From Brevibacillus sp. DP1.3A (GTDB lineage: Bacteria; Bacillota; Bacilli; Brevibacillales; Brevibacillaceae), in contig NZ_CP085876.1 in NCBI RefSeq assembly GCF_013284245.2, positions 2,215,001 through 2,279,000 of the forward strand: a stretch of DNA of 64,000 nt, in the 5' to 3' direction. This document shows, one piece after another, positions 16,978 through 25,192 of this stretch. Below the pieces are notes generated by a model. The model did not search any database. It worked only from the letters and a program-made list of their open reading frames with translations, and was not told the origin of the DNA. Position numbers and translations under genes: made by a program. The number at the start of each line of letters is the position of its first letter. Within the stretch, counting starts at the first letter, position 1.

Positions 16978-17006
16978 GTGAAAAAAAGTGAATGATAGGG
17001 TATGAT
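16978..17006 (+). promoter_or_regulatory. sigma-A promoter of tpx
   Basis: GTGAAA (16978-16983) and TATGAT (17001-17006) with a 17-base spacer lie 43 bases before the tpx start codon. Confidence 0.6.
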
Positions 17007-17049
17007 AATTGAGGTACATACTGAAAGATTTGGTGAGGAGGAAGAAATC

Positions 17050-17571
17050 ATGACAACTGCTGTTGAGCGTCAAGGCGCATTTGTATTCAAAGGTGGTCCT
17101 GTAACACTGCTCGGTCCTGAAATCAAAGTAGGAGATACTGCTCCTAACTTTACTGTAGTAGGTGGCGATCTGTCCCCTGTAACTTTGGAAGATTCCAAGG
17201 GAACTGTTCGCATCATCTCTGTAATCCCTTCTATTGACACTGGCGTGTGCGATGCACAAACTCGCCGTTTCAACGAAGAGGCTGCGAAATTGGAAGGCGT
17301 TACTGTGCTGACTGTTTCCGTTGACCTGCCATTCGCGCAAAACCGCTGGTGCGGTGCTGCTGGCATCGACAAAGTGAAGACAGTATCTGACCACAAAGAC
17401 CTGTCCTTCGGTACAGCTTACGGCGTAGCGATCAAAGAATTCCGTCTCTTGGCTCGCGCAGTATTCGTAATCGATGCAAACGACAAGGTTGTACACGCTG
17501 AGTATGTGGCTGCTGCTGGTGAGCATCCAAACTACGAAGCTGCGATTGCTGCTGCACAAGCTGCGAAGTAA
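17050..17571 (+). CDS. tpx: thiol peroxidase (Tpx)
   Basis: A 173-aa atypical two-Cys peroxiredoxin that reduces hydroperoxides using thioredoxin. The peroxidatic Cys is in [18 protein letters not shown] (about Cys67) and the resolving Cys in NRWCGA (about Cys101). The substrate-facing PSIDTGVC motif is intact. The length is normal. I start it at 17050 because GAGGAGG lies just upstream and the protein then begins [15 protein letters not shown]. It is a single-gene unit with its own promoter and terminator. Confidence 0.96.
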   Translation: MTTAVERQGAFVFKGGPVTLLGPEIKVGDTAPNFTVVGGDLSPVTLEDSKGTVRIISVIPSIDTGVCDAQTRRFNEEAAKLEGVTVLTVSVDLPFAQNRWCGAAGIDKVKTVSDHKDLSFGTAYGVAIKEFRLLARAVFVIDANDKVVHAEYVAAAGEHPNYEAAIAAAQAAK

Positions 17572-17576
17572 GCAAC

Positions 17577-17619
17577 AAAAAACTCCCTCTTTGTCCTGAT
17601 GGCGAAGGGGGAGTTTTTT
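17577..17619 (+). terminator. terminator after tpx, between convergent genes
   Basis: AAAAAACTCCCTCTT pairs with AAGGGGGAGTTTTTT. Both strands have T tracts, so it also ends the convergent gene at 17630. Confidence 0.9.
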
Positions 17620-17629
17620 GCGTCGCGCA

Positions 17630-19201
17630 TTAAATTTTTTCCAAGCCACTGAGTGAAGCGGCATGCATAAATGTGACCATTGGGACAGCTTGGTGATCAT
17701 CCTTGGAACGCCAAAACACCGGGCTAATTTCTAAAGTGCTTGTCGAATGCTTTAAGTAGCCTGAACCAAAATAGACGAGTGAGCATCGGTTGTCTGCATG
17801 ATGTTCAGCTGCCAGTAACCCATTTGTTGGTTTCAAAACCGGGCCTTTAACAAATTCGCGCAGTGGGGTCTTCTCGATCCACCCATAGGACCCAGTGTCA
17901 TCGGTTTGATAACATCGAGCCATTCGCTCGTTATCTTTTCGTAACCATACAGGAAGATCTTTGTCTAGCAAAGTTCTAATATAGGAAGGTGCGTCGTGGT
18001 CCCAAACTTCTTTCCATACGTTAAGAAACGGGGCAACATCGGCGCCAAATAGAGTGTGACTGTCGAGCCCATTGATACTAAAATTCCGGTCATTCAATTT
18101 TTGGCCAATTGTTGTCGGAAGCATAGTTGCGATCGGACCGACACCGGCACTAAACCCACTCAATACTACACGCTGTATCGTAGGAGGTGGTTGATGAATG
18201 GCATTGCGACTGATACGAAAGCGTGGTGTGAGAGCATGATCCTCGTCGGTACTCGTTTGATTACCTGAGGTATAGCCAGTGCGATGAAGAAAGTGTGTAA
18301 TCTCAGCCAAAAGCCTTGCCAATCCTGCTGCATGAGCAAATGGTCCCCAGTCCCCATATGGTTGGATAGGTACTACTAGAACTGCCTGACGCTTAGCCGC
18401 GAGTAATTGGTAGGCAAGCCATTTTTCACGAAACAAATAACGGTGGCCAAGCCCTAGATAAGGCTGAACAAGTATATCTCCTATTTTCCACGACATGTAT
18501 GGATATTCTTCTTTACGGGCAGGAAACTTTCCAGGGATGGCAGTATTGGGGGTGAAGAAGATAACGAAGTCAAGTTTGCTCAGAGTGACACCACGCCTGC
18601 GAGGTACCCATACAGCTACAAGTAAACGAGGGCTTTTATCGCCAACTCCCCATTCTAACCAAAATAGATCTCCCATTCGACTTGGGTTAATCTTAACTGG
18701 TTCATTGTGATGAAAGCGCCCCCATCCTTCTGTCGGTTTAGTGGGGAATAAAGGATGACTCACCGGGACGAATAGAGCTTCTTCGTTAAACATTGCCAGG
18801 TAACGTTGAGTACGATTACCAGCATGGTCAATCCAAGTAAAGGCTCCATTTGGATTGAACGATTTTCGCCGCTTCATCTCGTCATTTGAAATCGGAAAAG
18901 ATGATGCGGTACGAATCCGGGACATTAAGACAATAACAGTAGCGGGGGGTGAAAAAATACATACGGGATTGTCCCAAACCGAAAATCCACTTCCCTTTGG
19001 TGGGACAACATGGACGGATTCCTCCAAGTACAGAGGATGAGTTACTTCAATCATAAATTCTTCGGCTGGCATCGTGCCTAGAATAACCTGTCCATGGGTA
19101 TCCGTTTTTCCAGAGCGATGTCCCTCTATTGATTCGCATAAGACGTTTGCCCCGCTGATCAATGTTCCCGTTACATCTTTGACTTGTATTGTTAAATCCA
19201 T
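17630..19201 (-). CDS. unknown protein: Ig-like N-terminal domain and possible alpha/beta-hydrolase domain
   Basis: A 523-aa protein I cannot assign. Residues 1-95 look like a carboxypeptidase-regulatory/CNA-B-like beta-sandwich (IQVKDVTGTLISGANV, GKTDTHGQVILG, EFMIEVTHPLY). Residues 130-520 include aromatic-rich strands and LSGFSAGVG near 347-355, which fits a GxSxG nucleophile elbow of an alpha/beta hydrolase. His residues near the C-terminus could complete a triad, but I cannot place the acid. There is no signal peptide. The ATG at 19201 follows GGGTGG. It lies 59 nt downstream of the 919-aa gene on the same strand and probably shares its transcript. Hydrolase function is a guess. Confidence 0.72.
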   Translation of the reverse strand: MDLTIQVKDVTGTLISGANVLCESIEGHRSGKTDTHGQVILGTMPAEEFMIEVTHPLYLEESVHVVPPKGSGFSVWDNPVCIFSPPATVIVLMSRIRTASSFPISNDEMKRRKSFNPNGAFTWIDHAGNRTQRYLAMFNEEALFVPVSHPLFPTKPTEGWGRFHHNEPVKINPSRMGDLFWLEWGVGDKSPRLLVAVWVPRRRGVTLSKLDFVIFFTPNTAIPGKFPARKEEYPYMSWKIGDILVQPYLGLGHRYLFREKWLAYQLLAAKRQAVLVVPIQPYGDWGPFAHAAGLARLLAEITHFLHRTGYTSGNQTSTDEDHALTPRFRISRNAIHQPPPTIQRVVLSGFSAGVGPIATMLPTTIGQKLNDRNFSINGLDSHTLFGADVAPFLNVWKEVWDHDAPSYIRTLLDKDLPVWLRKDNERMARCYQTDDTGSYGWIEKTPLREFVKGPVLKPTNGLLAAEHHADNRCSLVYFGSGYLKHSTSTLEISPVFWRSKDDHQAVPMVTFMHAASLSGLEKI

Positions 19202-19260
19202 GTATTTTCCACCCAATTTTTGTTATTTATGCGTTGGATATAACGGCCACTGCTAAATAG

Positions 19261-22020
19261 TTACAGTTGTCTCCCTGTCTTCGGATCATAAACAACTTCT
19301 ACTGGTACCACTTGATCTGTGGGTAATACTTCTATCCACTGGTCAAAAACTTGGAAATTCTTATCCTTGTTATTAGGGTCAGGATTAGGATCATTCGGGT
19401 TGGCACGGAATCCGCCTTGTAATGGATAGAAGCCATGCTCGTATACTTTTTGAGTAGGGGTCGTTGTTACTTTATTTTCTAAGTTGATCTCCGTGTTCGG
19501 ATAAGTCTTGACTTGATTGGACTCCGCGTATTTCTCGGCCACTTCAACGCAAAGGTAATCAATTGCATCTTTGAGCGTCACTGTCGCTCCCAAATCCATT
19601 CCCAAACCTGTTCTGATTTTATTCAATTCATCAGATGGTGCTGCATAAGCAGCGTTCAGTCCGTCAGATCCTTCCACATTGGAAGATTGCAACCAATGTA
19701 ACGCTGCCTGTTCCTTCCCTGGCCGCACTGGAATAATTGCCTTCACCCACGGTGCATTAAGGAATGCATTCCGTAAATTATCACCATCTAACTGCAGGAG
19801 CCAGCCGAGTGAACTACCCATCGGCGCTGGTACACTCTTTTCTGTTACCAAGTAATTGTCTGGTCGCGGGTCACCATCGGACCAAGTCACGAGGTTACTA
19901 TTTAGTTGTGACTGGAGATCGAACAGACCAAGCTTTTTCTTCCGAGGTTTCCACCATTCCGGGGCAACAAAGTAAAGCATTTTATCGATATCGAAGATCG
20001 ATTGAATCAGCTCTGAGAGAACGTGACGGCTCGCGTTATCAGTATGTTTGTACTGAAAATCGGTCATTAAAGTGCTGATCAACTTTCGATAGACCATGAT
20101 GCGCTCTTCGTCCCGTAATTCTTCGTATTTACGCTTTGAGAGATCACGGGCATATTCGACTCGCTCCTTGACGGCCTTGTTAAAAGCCTCCTCTGTTATT
20201 CGGATATTTTCAGCGGTGGCAACATCAGCAGTGGTTCTCTTTGCTTTATTGAGCGCATCGATTTCCGCCCGTTTAGCAGCGCTCGCAACATATTTCAAAG
20301 CTACACTCACTACAAAGTCCACGCGTTCGTCCCATTCTAATCCATCATCTCCTGTTATTACACCCATCTCAAGCTTGCCAGAAGGTAAGAACCTTGCACC
20401 GAACCCCCAAGAACCCGTGAAATCTTCACCAATACCCGAGACCTGATAGGCTGGAAGGATGATGTTTTCTTGTTGCTTTTCAACTTCAAGTCCCTCAGGT
20501 GCAGGCGGTGGGTCAAAAACAGTTAACACTACAAAACCATACTTTCGTTGATCCCCAAAATTCCACGTGCCACTAACTTTGCATGAAATGAATTGTTCAG
20601 AAGGGTAGGGAATTACAGACGTATCAGGTACTGGCAATAAATTGGCTGGTTGCGCAATGTGAATCAGGTTGGCCAACCCGAGATCTTCGCCAGGCTCATC
20701 CACAAAGGTTTCCCAGCAAAGATAGGTACCGATATCTTGAACCTGAATACCTACTTGTCTCATTTTCCTGCGTAATTCATAGTTAATCAGCTTACCTGTG
20801 ATATTGGACAACATATAGCGTTTGCTGGAAGTATCCGTAGACTCGGTAATGGTTTTAAACGTTGATTTATAATTTTCTCGAATCTCAGTTGACAATTTAT
20901 TCGTTTGCTGACGCATCTTTTTATAGGTTGATTCTCTAGCTACCTGTTGAGTTTGATCCATGTTTAGACTTCCAGTAGCAGTAATGCTTCCTGTTCCCCA
21001 AGACTGATTCACAGTGGATGTGATACCTAGCTTCAGGTCGTTTTTGTTCTCTTCCTTGACAGCCGTGCTTATCTCATCTTGATCTGTCATACTGTTCTCT
21101 GTTTTCCTTGCTGTTTCGCTGGATAACTCAACAGTCCGCTCTGTAATCGTTTTTCGAGAGCTAGTTTCAATTAGTTCGACCGTCGATCCGGGACTTAGCC
21201 AAACGTGACTAGTCGGTGGTCCGAGAAATGTATCTAATTCGAAGAAATACTGCTGGAATAAGTGGACAATACCAAGTGGGGACAAAGTCACGTCTTTCAC
21301 ATCTTTTTTGGGGTCAAAGGTGAGATAAGGATCATCGTAATTGATGTCATTTCTCTCTAGGATCCGAAGAAATCCCTCTTCCGCATTTAAGTCAAGCTTA
21401 GAAAAGAAAATTCTGTTGAGCTCGTTAATGCGGTTGTTATACAAAAGTTTAGTGAGGGCGCCTGCGAAGGCTTCCTCATTTGCGATGCCCCTGCGTACTT
21501 CTTCCTGGATTTGTTCTTTAAGTAGGCTCTGGCGTTGTTTAAAGGTTTCCTCCGTTTCATTGGGATATGGCGTCAAACTATAGATACGGTAGTAGTTGTC
21601 CCTTAAAATAATGTTGAAATGCTCTGATACATTCTCTTCCAAAATCCTTTGAAGAATATCTCTGTCCACGAAGTGCGCCCACTCAGTACTGTCACTCGGC
21701 ATCTTTCCATATTCTCGCAAATTGTCGCAAATTTTCTGAAGTACAACTGAAATGTCATGGCTAATCACATGAGGACCTGCGAATCCAGCCAGCTGTAACT
21801 CCTTTGATGATACGAATCCGTCCGCATTGAAAGTGAATTTTTTGCTTTCAAGATACGGGCGTAGTTGCGGTAGTAAGGGATCTACTCCAATTTTGATTCG
21901 ATTTAGCAGCCGCTTTGATTTCCAACCGATCAAAGACTGATATACACCAAACATTTCGCTTGCGTAGGGCAAGATAGAATTGTATTTAGAGAAATCCGTA
22001 ATTCGTTTTATATTTGACAT
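19261..22020 (-). CDS. large unknown protein with coiled coils and a toxin-like beta-hairpin segment
   Basis: A 919-aa protein I do not recognise. There is no signal peptide, and the N-terminus is helical (1-200). A conserved-looking block at 245-285 contains LGIVHLFQQYFFELDTFL and HVWLSPGSTVELIE. Residues 285-400 are two long helical runs flanking 326-355, where Ser, Thr and Gly alternate with hydrophobic residues, resembling an amphipathic beta-hairpin. Next come LRRKMRQVGIQVQDIGTYL (about 415-433), a beta-rich region (470-590), a charged coiled coil (600-665) and a beta-rich C-terminal third. AGGAGG precedes the ATG. It diverges from a TetR gene whose operators lie between them. Function unknown. 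Confidence 0.75.
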   Translation of the reverse strand: MSNIKRITDFSKYNSILPYASEMFGVYQSLIGWKSKRLLNRIKIGVDPLLPQLRPYLESKKFTFNADGFVSSKELQLAGFAGPHVISHDISVVLQKICDNLREYGKMPSDSTEWAHFVDRDILQRILEENVSEHFNIILRDNYYRIYSLTPYPNETEETFKQRQSLLKEQIQEEVRRGIANEEAFAGALTKLLYNNRINELNRIFFSKLDLNAEEGFLRILERNDINYDDPYLTFDPKKDVKDVTLSPLGIVHLFQQYFFELDTFLGPPTSHVWLSPGSTVELIETSSRKTITERTVELSSETARKTENSMTDQDEISTAVKEENKNDLKLGITSTVNQSWGTGSITATGSLNMDQTQQVARESTYKKMRQQTNKLSTEIRENYKSTFKTITESTDTSSKRYMLSNITGKLINYELRRKMRQVGIQVQDIGTYLCWETFVDEPGEDLGLANLIHIAQPANLLPVPDTSVIPYPSEQFISCKVSGTWNFGDQRKYGFVVLTVFDPPPAPEGLEVEKQQENIILPAYQVSGIGEDFTGSWGFGARFLPSGKLEMGVITGDDGLEWDERVDFVVSVALKYVASAAKRAEIDALNKAKRTTADVATAENIRITEEAFNKAVKERVEYARDLSKRKYEELRDEERIMVYRKLISTLMTDFQYKHTDNASRHVLSELIQSIFDIDKMLYFVAPEWWKPRKKKLGLFDLQSQLNSNLVTWSDGDPRPDNYLVTEKSVPAPMGSSLGWLLQLDGDNLRNAFLNAPWVKAIIPVRPGKEQAALHWLQSSNVEGSDGLNAAYAAPSDELNKIRTGLGMDLGATVTLKDAIDYLCVEVAEKYAESNQVKTYPNTEINLENKVTTTPTQKVYEHGFYPLQGGFRANPNDPNPDPNNKDKNFQVFDQWIEVLPTDQVVPVEVVYDPKTGRQL

Positions 22021-22110
22021 ATAAGGCGCCTCCTAATTTAAAGTTCTAGCCAGAATGCCCTCGGTTACTACTATTTACCACTTAAAGATTACATATCCCA
22101 GAAAACACCC

Positions 22111-22168
22111 TTGACGAACTTAGTAACCGTCGGTTATGTTATAACCACAGGTTACTAACCTATGGTTA
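22111..22168 (+). promoter_or_regulatory. TetR promoter with three TAACC-N3-GGTTA palindromes
   Basis: A -35 box TTGACG (22111-22116) and a -10 box TATGTT (22135-22140, 18-base spacer) frame the first palindrome (22124-22136). Two more follow at 22142-22154 and 22156-22168, all reading TAACC, three bases, GGTTA. Centre-to-centre distances are 18 and 14 bases. Their position over the promoter of a TetR gene suggests autorepression. The reverse strand leads to the 919-aa gene, which may be controlled too. Confidence 0.75.
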
Positions 22169-22190
22169 TTTTTGAGAAACAAGGAGTTGA

Positions 22191-22829
22191 ATGTTATTTA
22201 TGGCAAGCAAGCAAGAAATACGCTCAGAAGAAACGAAACGGGCGATTTTGACGGCGGCAGCAGACCTTTTCGCCACCCGAGGCTTTGATACGGTATCCAT
22301 CAGGGAAATCGCCAAAGCAGCCGGCTGTTCCCATACAACCCTCTATATTTATTTCAAGGACAAAGAAGCACTGCTTCATTATCTGTCCAAGGAACCTTTG
22401 CAAAGCTTGACTCTACAAATGGAAGAAACACTGTCCAAACAAGGACGAACACCAGAAGAGAATCTGCGTGAAATCAGCAGTCAGTTCATCCACTTTTGCT
22501 TGCGCAATCGAACGATGTATACCTTATTCTTCATGATCAAAGCCTCTCGGATCGATGTAGAGGAACCGGAAAAAGAATTGCAAACGCTGCGCAATCAATT
22601 GTTTGGTTTACTGAGTGAGGCTGTAAGACGATGCTTGCCAAGTGACATAGAGGAAGAAAAAGCGCTGGCCCATACTCGGATTTACTTCTACACGTTGCAT
22701 GGCATCGTCGGTACGTATACACATTCCGAAGAACCATTGGACAGCTTGATGGAAAGGCTGGCACCTACATTCGCTCTATCCGTAGATGTTTTTCTCGCAG
22801 GAAGTCAAAAAATAATGAACAGGGAGTGA
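22191..22829 (+). CDS. TetR/AcrR family transcriptional regulator
   Basis: A 212-aa regulator. The N-terminal helix-turn-helix (about 18-64) contains ILTAAADLFATRGFDTVSIREIAKAAGCSHTTLYIYFKDKEALL-type residues, a textbook TetR domain. Residues 70-205 are the helical ligand-binding and dimer domain. AAGGAG is 4 nt before the ATG at 22191; a second in-frame ATG lies at 22200. Three palindromes over its promoter suggest self-repression. A metallo-beta-lactamase-fold gene follows 7 nt later and is probably co-transcribed. The ligand is unknown. Confidence 0.93.
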   Translation: MLFMASKQEIRSEETKRAILTAAADLFATRGFDTVSIREIAKAAGCSHTTLYIYFKDKEALLHYLSKEPLQSLTLQMEETLSKQGRTPEENLREISSQFIHFCLRNRTMYTLFFMIKASRIDVEEPEKELQTLRNQLFGLLSEAVRRCLPSDIEEEKALAHTRIYFYTLHGIVGTYTHSEEPLDSLMERLAPTFALSVDVFLAGSQKIMNRE

Positions 22830-22836
22830 CGGTAGA

Positions 22837-23541
22837 ATGATCAGAGTGGAGCAAATCTCGGCGAACATTTGGTGTATCAAAGCATGGTTGTTGATTCCTT
22901 TGCGGGTCTGGATTGTCAGGGAGGAGGATGGCGTTACGCTTGTCGATGCGGGGATGCCATTTATGACGAAACGGATTATGGCTTTTATAAAGCAGCTGAA
23001 TGCAGGACCACTCAAGCGAATTTTGCTGACGCATGGTCATTCGGATCACGTGGGGGCCGTTAAAAAAATCGCGGCGGCAGAATCTGTACCAGTCTTTGCC
23101 CATCGAATCGAGATTCCGTATATGGAAGGGAAAGAGCTGTATCCTCGTCGTAAAAAGCTGGAAGTAAACGTCCAGCCTGGCTTGGCTCAGTCTTTGCGAG
23201 AGGATGCAGAAGGGAATATAGCTCCCATTGGCGGGCTGCAGCCTTATCTGACACCTGGTCATTCTCCGGGGCATGTAGTGTATTATCATGAAAAGGACGG
23301 AGTGCTTTTGGCAGGAGACTTGTTTACTTCCAAACGCGGCAGATTGCATCGTCCCATGCCGATGTTTACGGCGGATATGGCTCAAGCACTCAAAAGCAGT
23401 TTGATCGTCCGCCAATTGCGACCACGCCATTTGGAAGTATGCCATGGCAAGCCGATCGAAAATCCGGCAGAACAGCTTGATGACTATTTAAAAGAGGTCT
23501 CTACTACTTTTTCGATTCCAACTCGTGTTTGGCAATCATAG
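22837..23541 (+). CDS. metallo-beta-lactamase fold hydrolase
   Basis: A 234-aa hydrolase with the zinc-binding THGHSDH motif (His66, His68, Asp70, His71), a later His in TPGHSPGH, an Asp in LLAGDLF, and a C-terminal His in EVCHGKP. It therefore has a full binuclear site of the glyoxalase II/lactonase type. No signal peptide. It is translated from a site 7 nt after the TetR gene, so its substrate may be related to the inducer of that regulator. The exact reaction cannot be read from sequence. Confidence 0.88.
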   Translation: MIRVEQISANIWCIKAWLLIPLRVWIVREEDGVTLVDAGMPFMTKRIMAFIKQLNAGPLKRILLTHGHSDHVGAVKKIAAAESVPVFAHRIEIPYMEGKELYPRRKKLEVNVQPGLAQSLREDAEGNIAPIGGLQPYLTPGHSPGHVVYYHEKDGVLLAGDLFTSKRGRLHRPMPMFTADMAQALKSSLIVRQLRPRHLEVCHGKPIENPAEQLDDYLKEVSTTFSIPTRVWQS

Positions 23542-23566
23542 GGCAATGATCGACTACCAAGTCGTA

Positions 23567-23593
23567 TGAAACGAATCCCCTTTTTCTCGCGTC
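23567..23593 (+). promoter_or_regulatory. possible ECF-sigma promoter of the lipoprotein gene
   Basis: TGAAAC (23567-23572) and CGTC (23590-23593) with a 17-base spacer lie 19 bases before the lipoprotein start. The boxes match those seen ahead of the ECF sigma gene at 59.3 kb, where the spacer is 16. Confidence 0.45.
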
Positions 23594-23612
23594 ATAGGTT
23601 TGAGGTGATTGG

Positions 23613-24128
23613 ATGAAAAAGGTAGGATGGATTGGTCAACTTTTTCTGATAGCGACACTGTTACTGACGGGGTGTGGGAACGGAACGTCCGCGCAAGGGA
23701 CTTCGCAGCTTTCGGAACCACCACAGCCAGTCATTGAATGGAGCGGAAAAACAGCTACGACGGTGCCCGCATCTTCCTGCTGGAGCTACAATAACGAGGC
23801 GATCTGCAAGGATACGGCGGCACCACCGGAACTCGTCGCAGAGCAAAAGCCTGCCCCACTGCAAGTAAGGCCAGGGGCTACGCTGACCGTCACTTTTGCC
23901 CAGCAGCCAACTACAAATACGCTCAAGGTAACCCAATGGAACGGCATGAAAGAAGTAGAGCAAGTAATAGAGAACGGCAATCAGTGGAAGGCCCCCGAAC
24001 AGCCAGGCTGGTATTTGTTTGACGTTCGCGGTCAGTGGACGCAAGGGGATGCAGGGCATGCATTTGTCATCGAAGTAAAGGACAGCATCGGATCAGCATA
24101 CCAGACGGTTATGGCCAAACAGCCATGA
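23613..24128 (+). CDS. lipoprotein of unknown function
   Basis: A 171-aa exported lipoprotein. The signal peptide has the lipobox LLTGC (Cys at about 21), followed by a Ser/Gln/Pro-rich linker. The mature part is beta-rich, with two Cys in ASSCWSYNNEAICKD (about 53-67) that could form a disulfide. The C-terminal half (LTVTFAQQPTTNTLKVTQW, WYLFDVRG) resembles a small Ig-like or YusW-like sandwich, though I cannot name a family. GAGGTGA is 4 nt before the ATG. An ECF-type promoter match lies just upstream. Confidence 0.8.
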   Translation: MKKVGWIGQLFLIATLLLTGCGNGTSAQGTSQLSEPPQPVIEWSGKTATTVPASSCWSYNNEAICKDTAAPPELVAEQKPAPLQVRPGATLTVTFAQQPTTNTLKVTQWNGMKEVEQVIENGNQWKAPEQPGWYLFDVRGQWTQGDAGHAFVIEVKDSIGSAYQTVMAKQP

Positions 24129-24139
24129 TCGTTTTTTGC

Positions 24140-24145
24140 TATACT
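24140..24145 (+). promoter_or_regulatory. extended -10 promoter of the pseudouridine synthase gene
   Basis: TATACT (24140-24145) is preceded by TG at -1 spacing (TGC-TATACT), an extended -10 element. The -35 region is weak. The start codon lies 33 bases downstream. Confidence 0.45.
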
Positions 24146-24177
24146 GAGGGGGAGGGAAGACTTAAAGGAGAGACAAC

Positions 24178-25098
24178 ATGCTAGAAGAATTAATTAGCTT
24201 CACAGTTGATGAGGCAGATGCAGGGCAAACTGTGCGAGAAGTACTGCAAAAGCGCTATGGTGTATCACGCCGCTTGCTTATACGTGCCAAGTTTAAAGGT
24301 TCCATTACTCGGAATGGTGCCCTCGTTTTTGTGAACGAAAAATTGCATGCCGGCGACAAAATAGCAGTCATGGTGGAGGAAGAGGCGGAAGAGACCGTTG
24401 CCCCAGAGGATATGCCACTCTCCATCCGTTACGAGGACGAGGATTTGATGGTCATCGCAAAGCCAGCGGGATTGGTCGTTCATCCGACAGGAAATCATCC
24501 CAGTGGAACGTTGGCAAACGGGATGATCGCTTATTGGAAAAAGCGTGGTGAGCACAGAAAGTTCCGAGCGGTGAACCGTTTGGATAAAGATACATCAGGC
24601 TTGATGATCGTAGCCAAGAATCAATGGGCGCATGAACAATTCAGCCGCATGCAGCAGATCAGGACGTTGCAGCGGACCTATCGAGCTATCGTTCAAGGGA
24701 TCGTGGAGTCAGACGAAGGTACGATTGATTCGCCGATTGGTCTAGCGGAAAATTCGTTTATCACCAGACAGGTGAGACCGGATGGGCAGACAGCTGTTAC
24801 CCACTATCGTGTGCTTGCCCGAGGGGAAGGAATGAGTTTTGTTGAGGTGAAGCTGGAGACGGGACGCACTCATCAAATTCGTGTACATATGAGCAGTGAA
24901 GGGTACCCACTTGCAGGAGATGATCTGTATGGGGGAGAAAGGGAGCATATCGGCAGACAAGCTTTGCATGCATGGGCGCTATCCTTTGTCCATCCGCGTA
25001 GCGGTCTTGCAATGAGCTTGGAGGAGCCGCTGCCACGTGATATGGAGCAGCTAGTCCAACAATTTTTTCCCGATTATCCGTGCAAGGAAATGACCTAG
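24178..25098 (+). CDS. RluA/RluD family rRNA pseudouridine synthase
   Basis: A 306-aa enzyme that isomerises uridine to pseudouridine in rRNA or tRNA. An S4-like RNA-binding domain comes first (about 15-75, VREVLQKRYGVSRRLLIRAKFKGSI), then the RluA catalytic domain. The catalytic Asp sits in VNRLDKDTSGLMIVAK (about Asp140). The substrate-binding KPAGLVVHPT, LETGRTHQIRVH and HAWALSF motifs are intact. It resembles the Bacillus YlyB/YhcT/YjbO enzymes, and the exact target is not clear. AAAGGAGAG precedes the ATG. Confidence 0.92.
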   Translation: MLEELISFTVDEADAGQTVREVLQKRYGVSRRLLIRAKFKGSITRNGALVFVNEKLHAGDKIAVMVEEEAEETVAPEDMPLSIRYEDEDLMVIAKPAGLVVHPTGNHPSGTLANGMIAYWKKRGEHRKFRAVNRLDKDTSGLMIVAKNQWAHEQFSRMQQIRTLQRTYRAIVQGIVESDEGTIDSPIGLAENSFITRQVRPDGQTAVTHYRVLARGEGMSFVEVKLETGRTHQIRVHMSSEGYPLAGDDLYGGEREHIGRQALHAWALSFVHPRSGLAMSLEEPLPRDMEQLVQQFFPDYPCKEMT

Positions 25099-25122
25099 GC
25101 GAAAAATTTCGTCATTTCCCTC

Positions 25123-25151
25123 TGGAAAGCTGTAAGCGTTTTCGATATGAT
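25123..25151 (+). promoter_or_regulatory. promoter with cre-like (CcpA) site
   Basis: TGGAAA (25123-25128) and TATGAT (25146-25151) have a 17-base spacer. The spacer contains TGTAAGCGTTTTCG (25131-25144), which matches the cre consensus TGNAARCGNWWWCA at all but the last base. CcpA bound there would block the promoter, consistent with catabolite repression of an amino-acid breakdown operon. Confidence 0.55.
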
Positions 25152-25192
25152 AGAAGAAATTCGTTACAAACATTGGAAACACAACAGAGAAT

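Noticed and set aside
16858..17700. 280-codon open frame antisense to tpx
   Set aside because: It covers tpx, its promoter and terminator on the opposite strand and shows no protein-like features.
17630..22190. The unknown module as a mobile element
   Set aside because: I see no transposase, integrase, direct-repeat ends or tRNA next to it, so transfer cannot be claimed from sequence alone.
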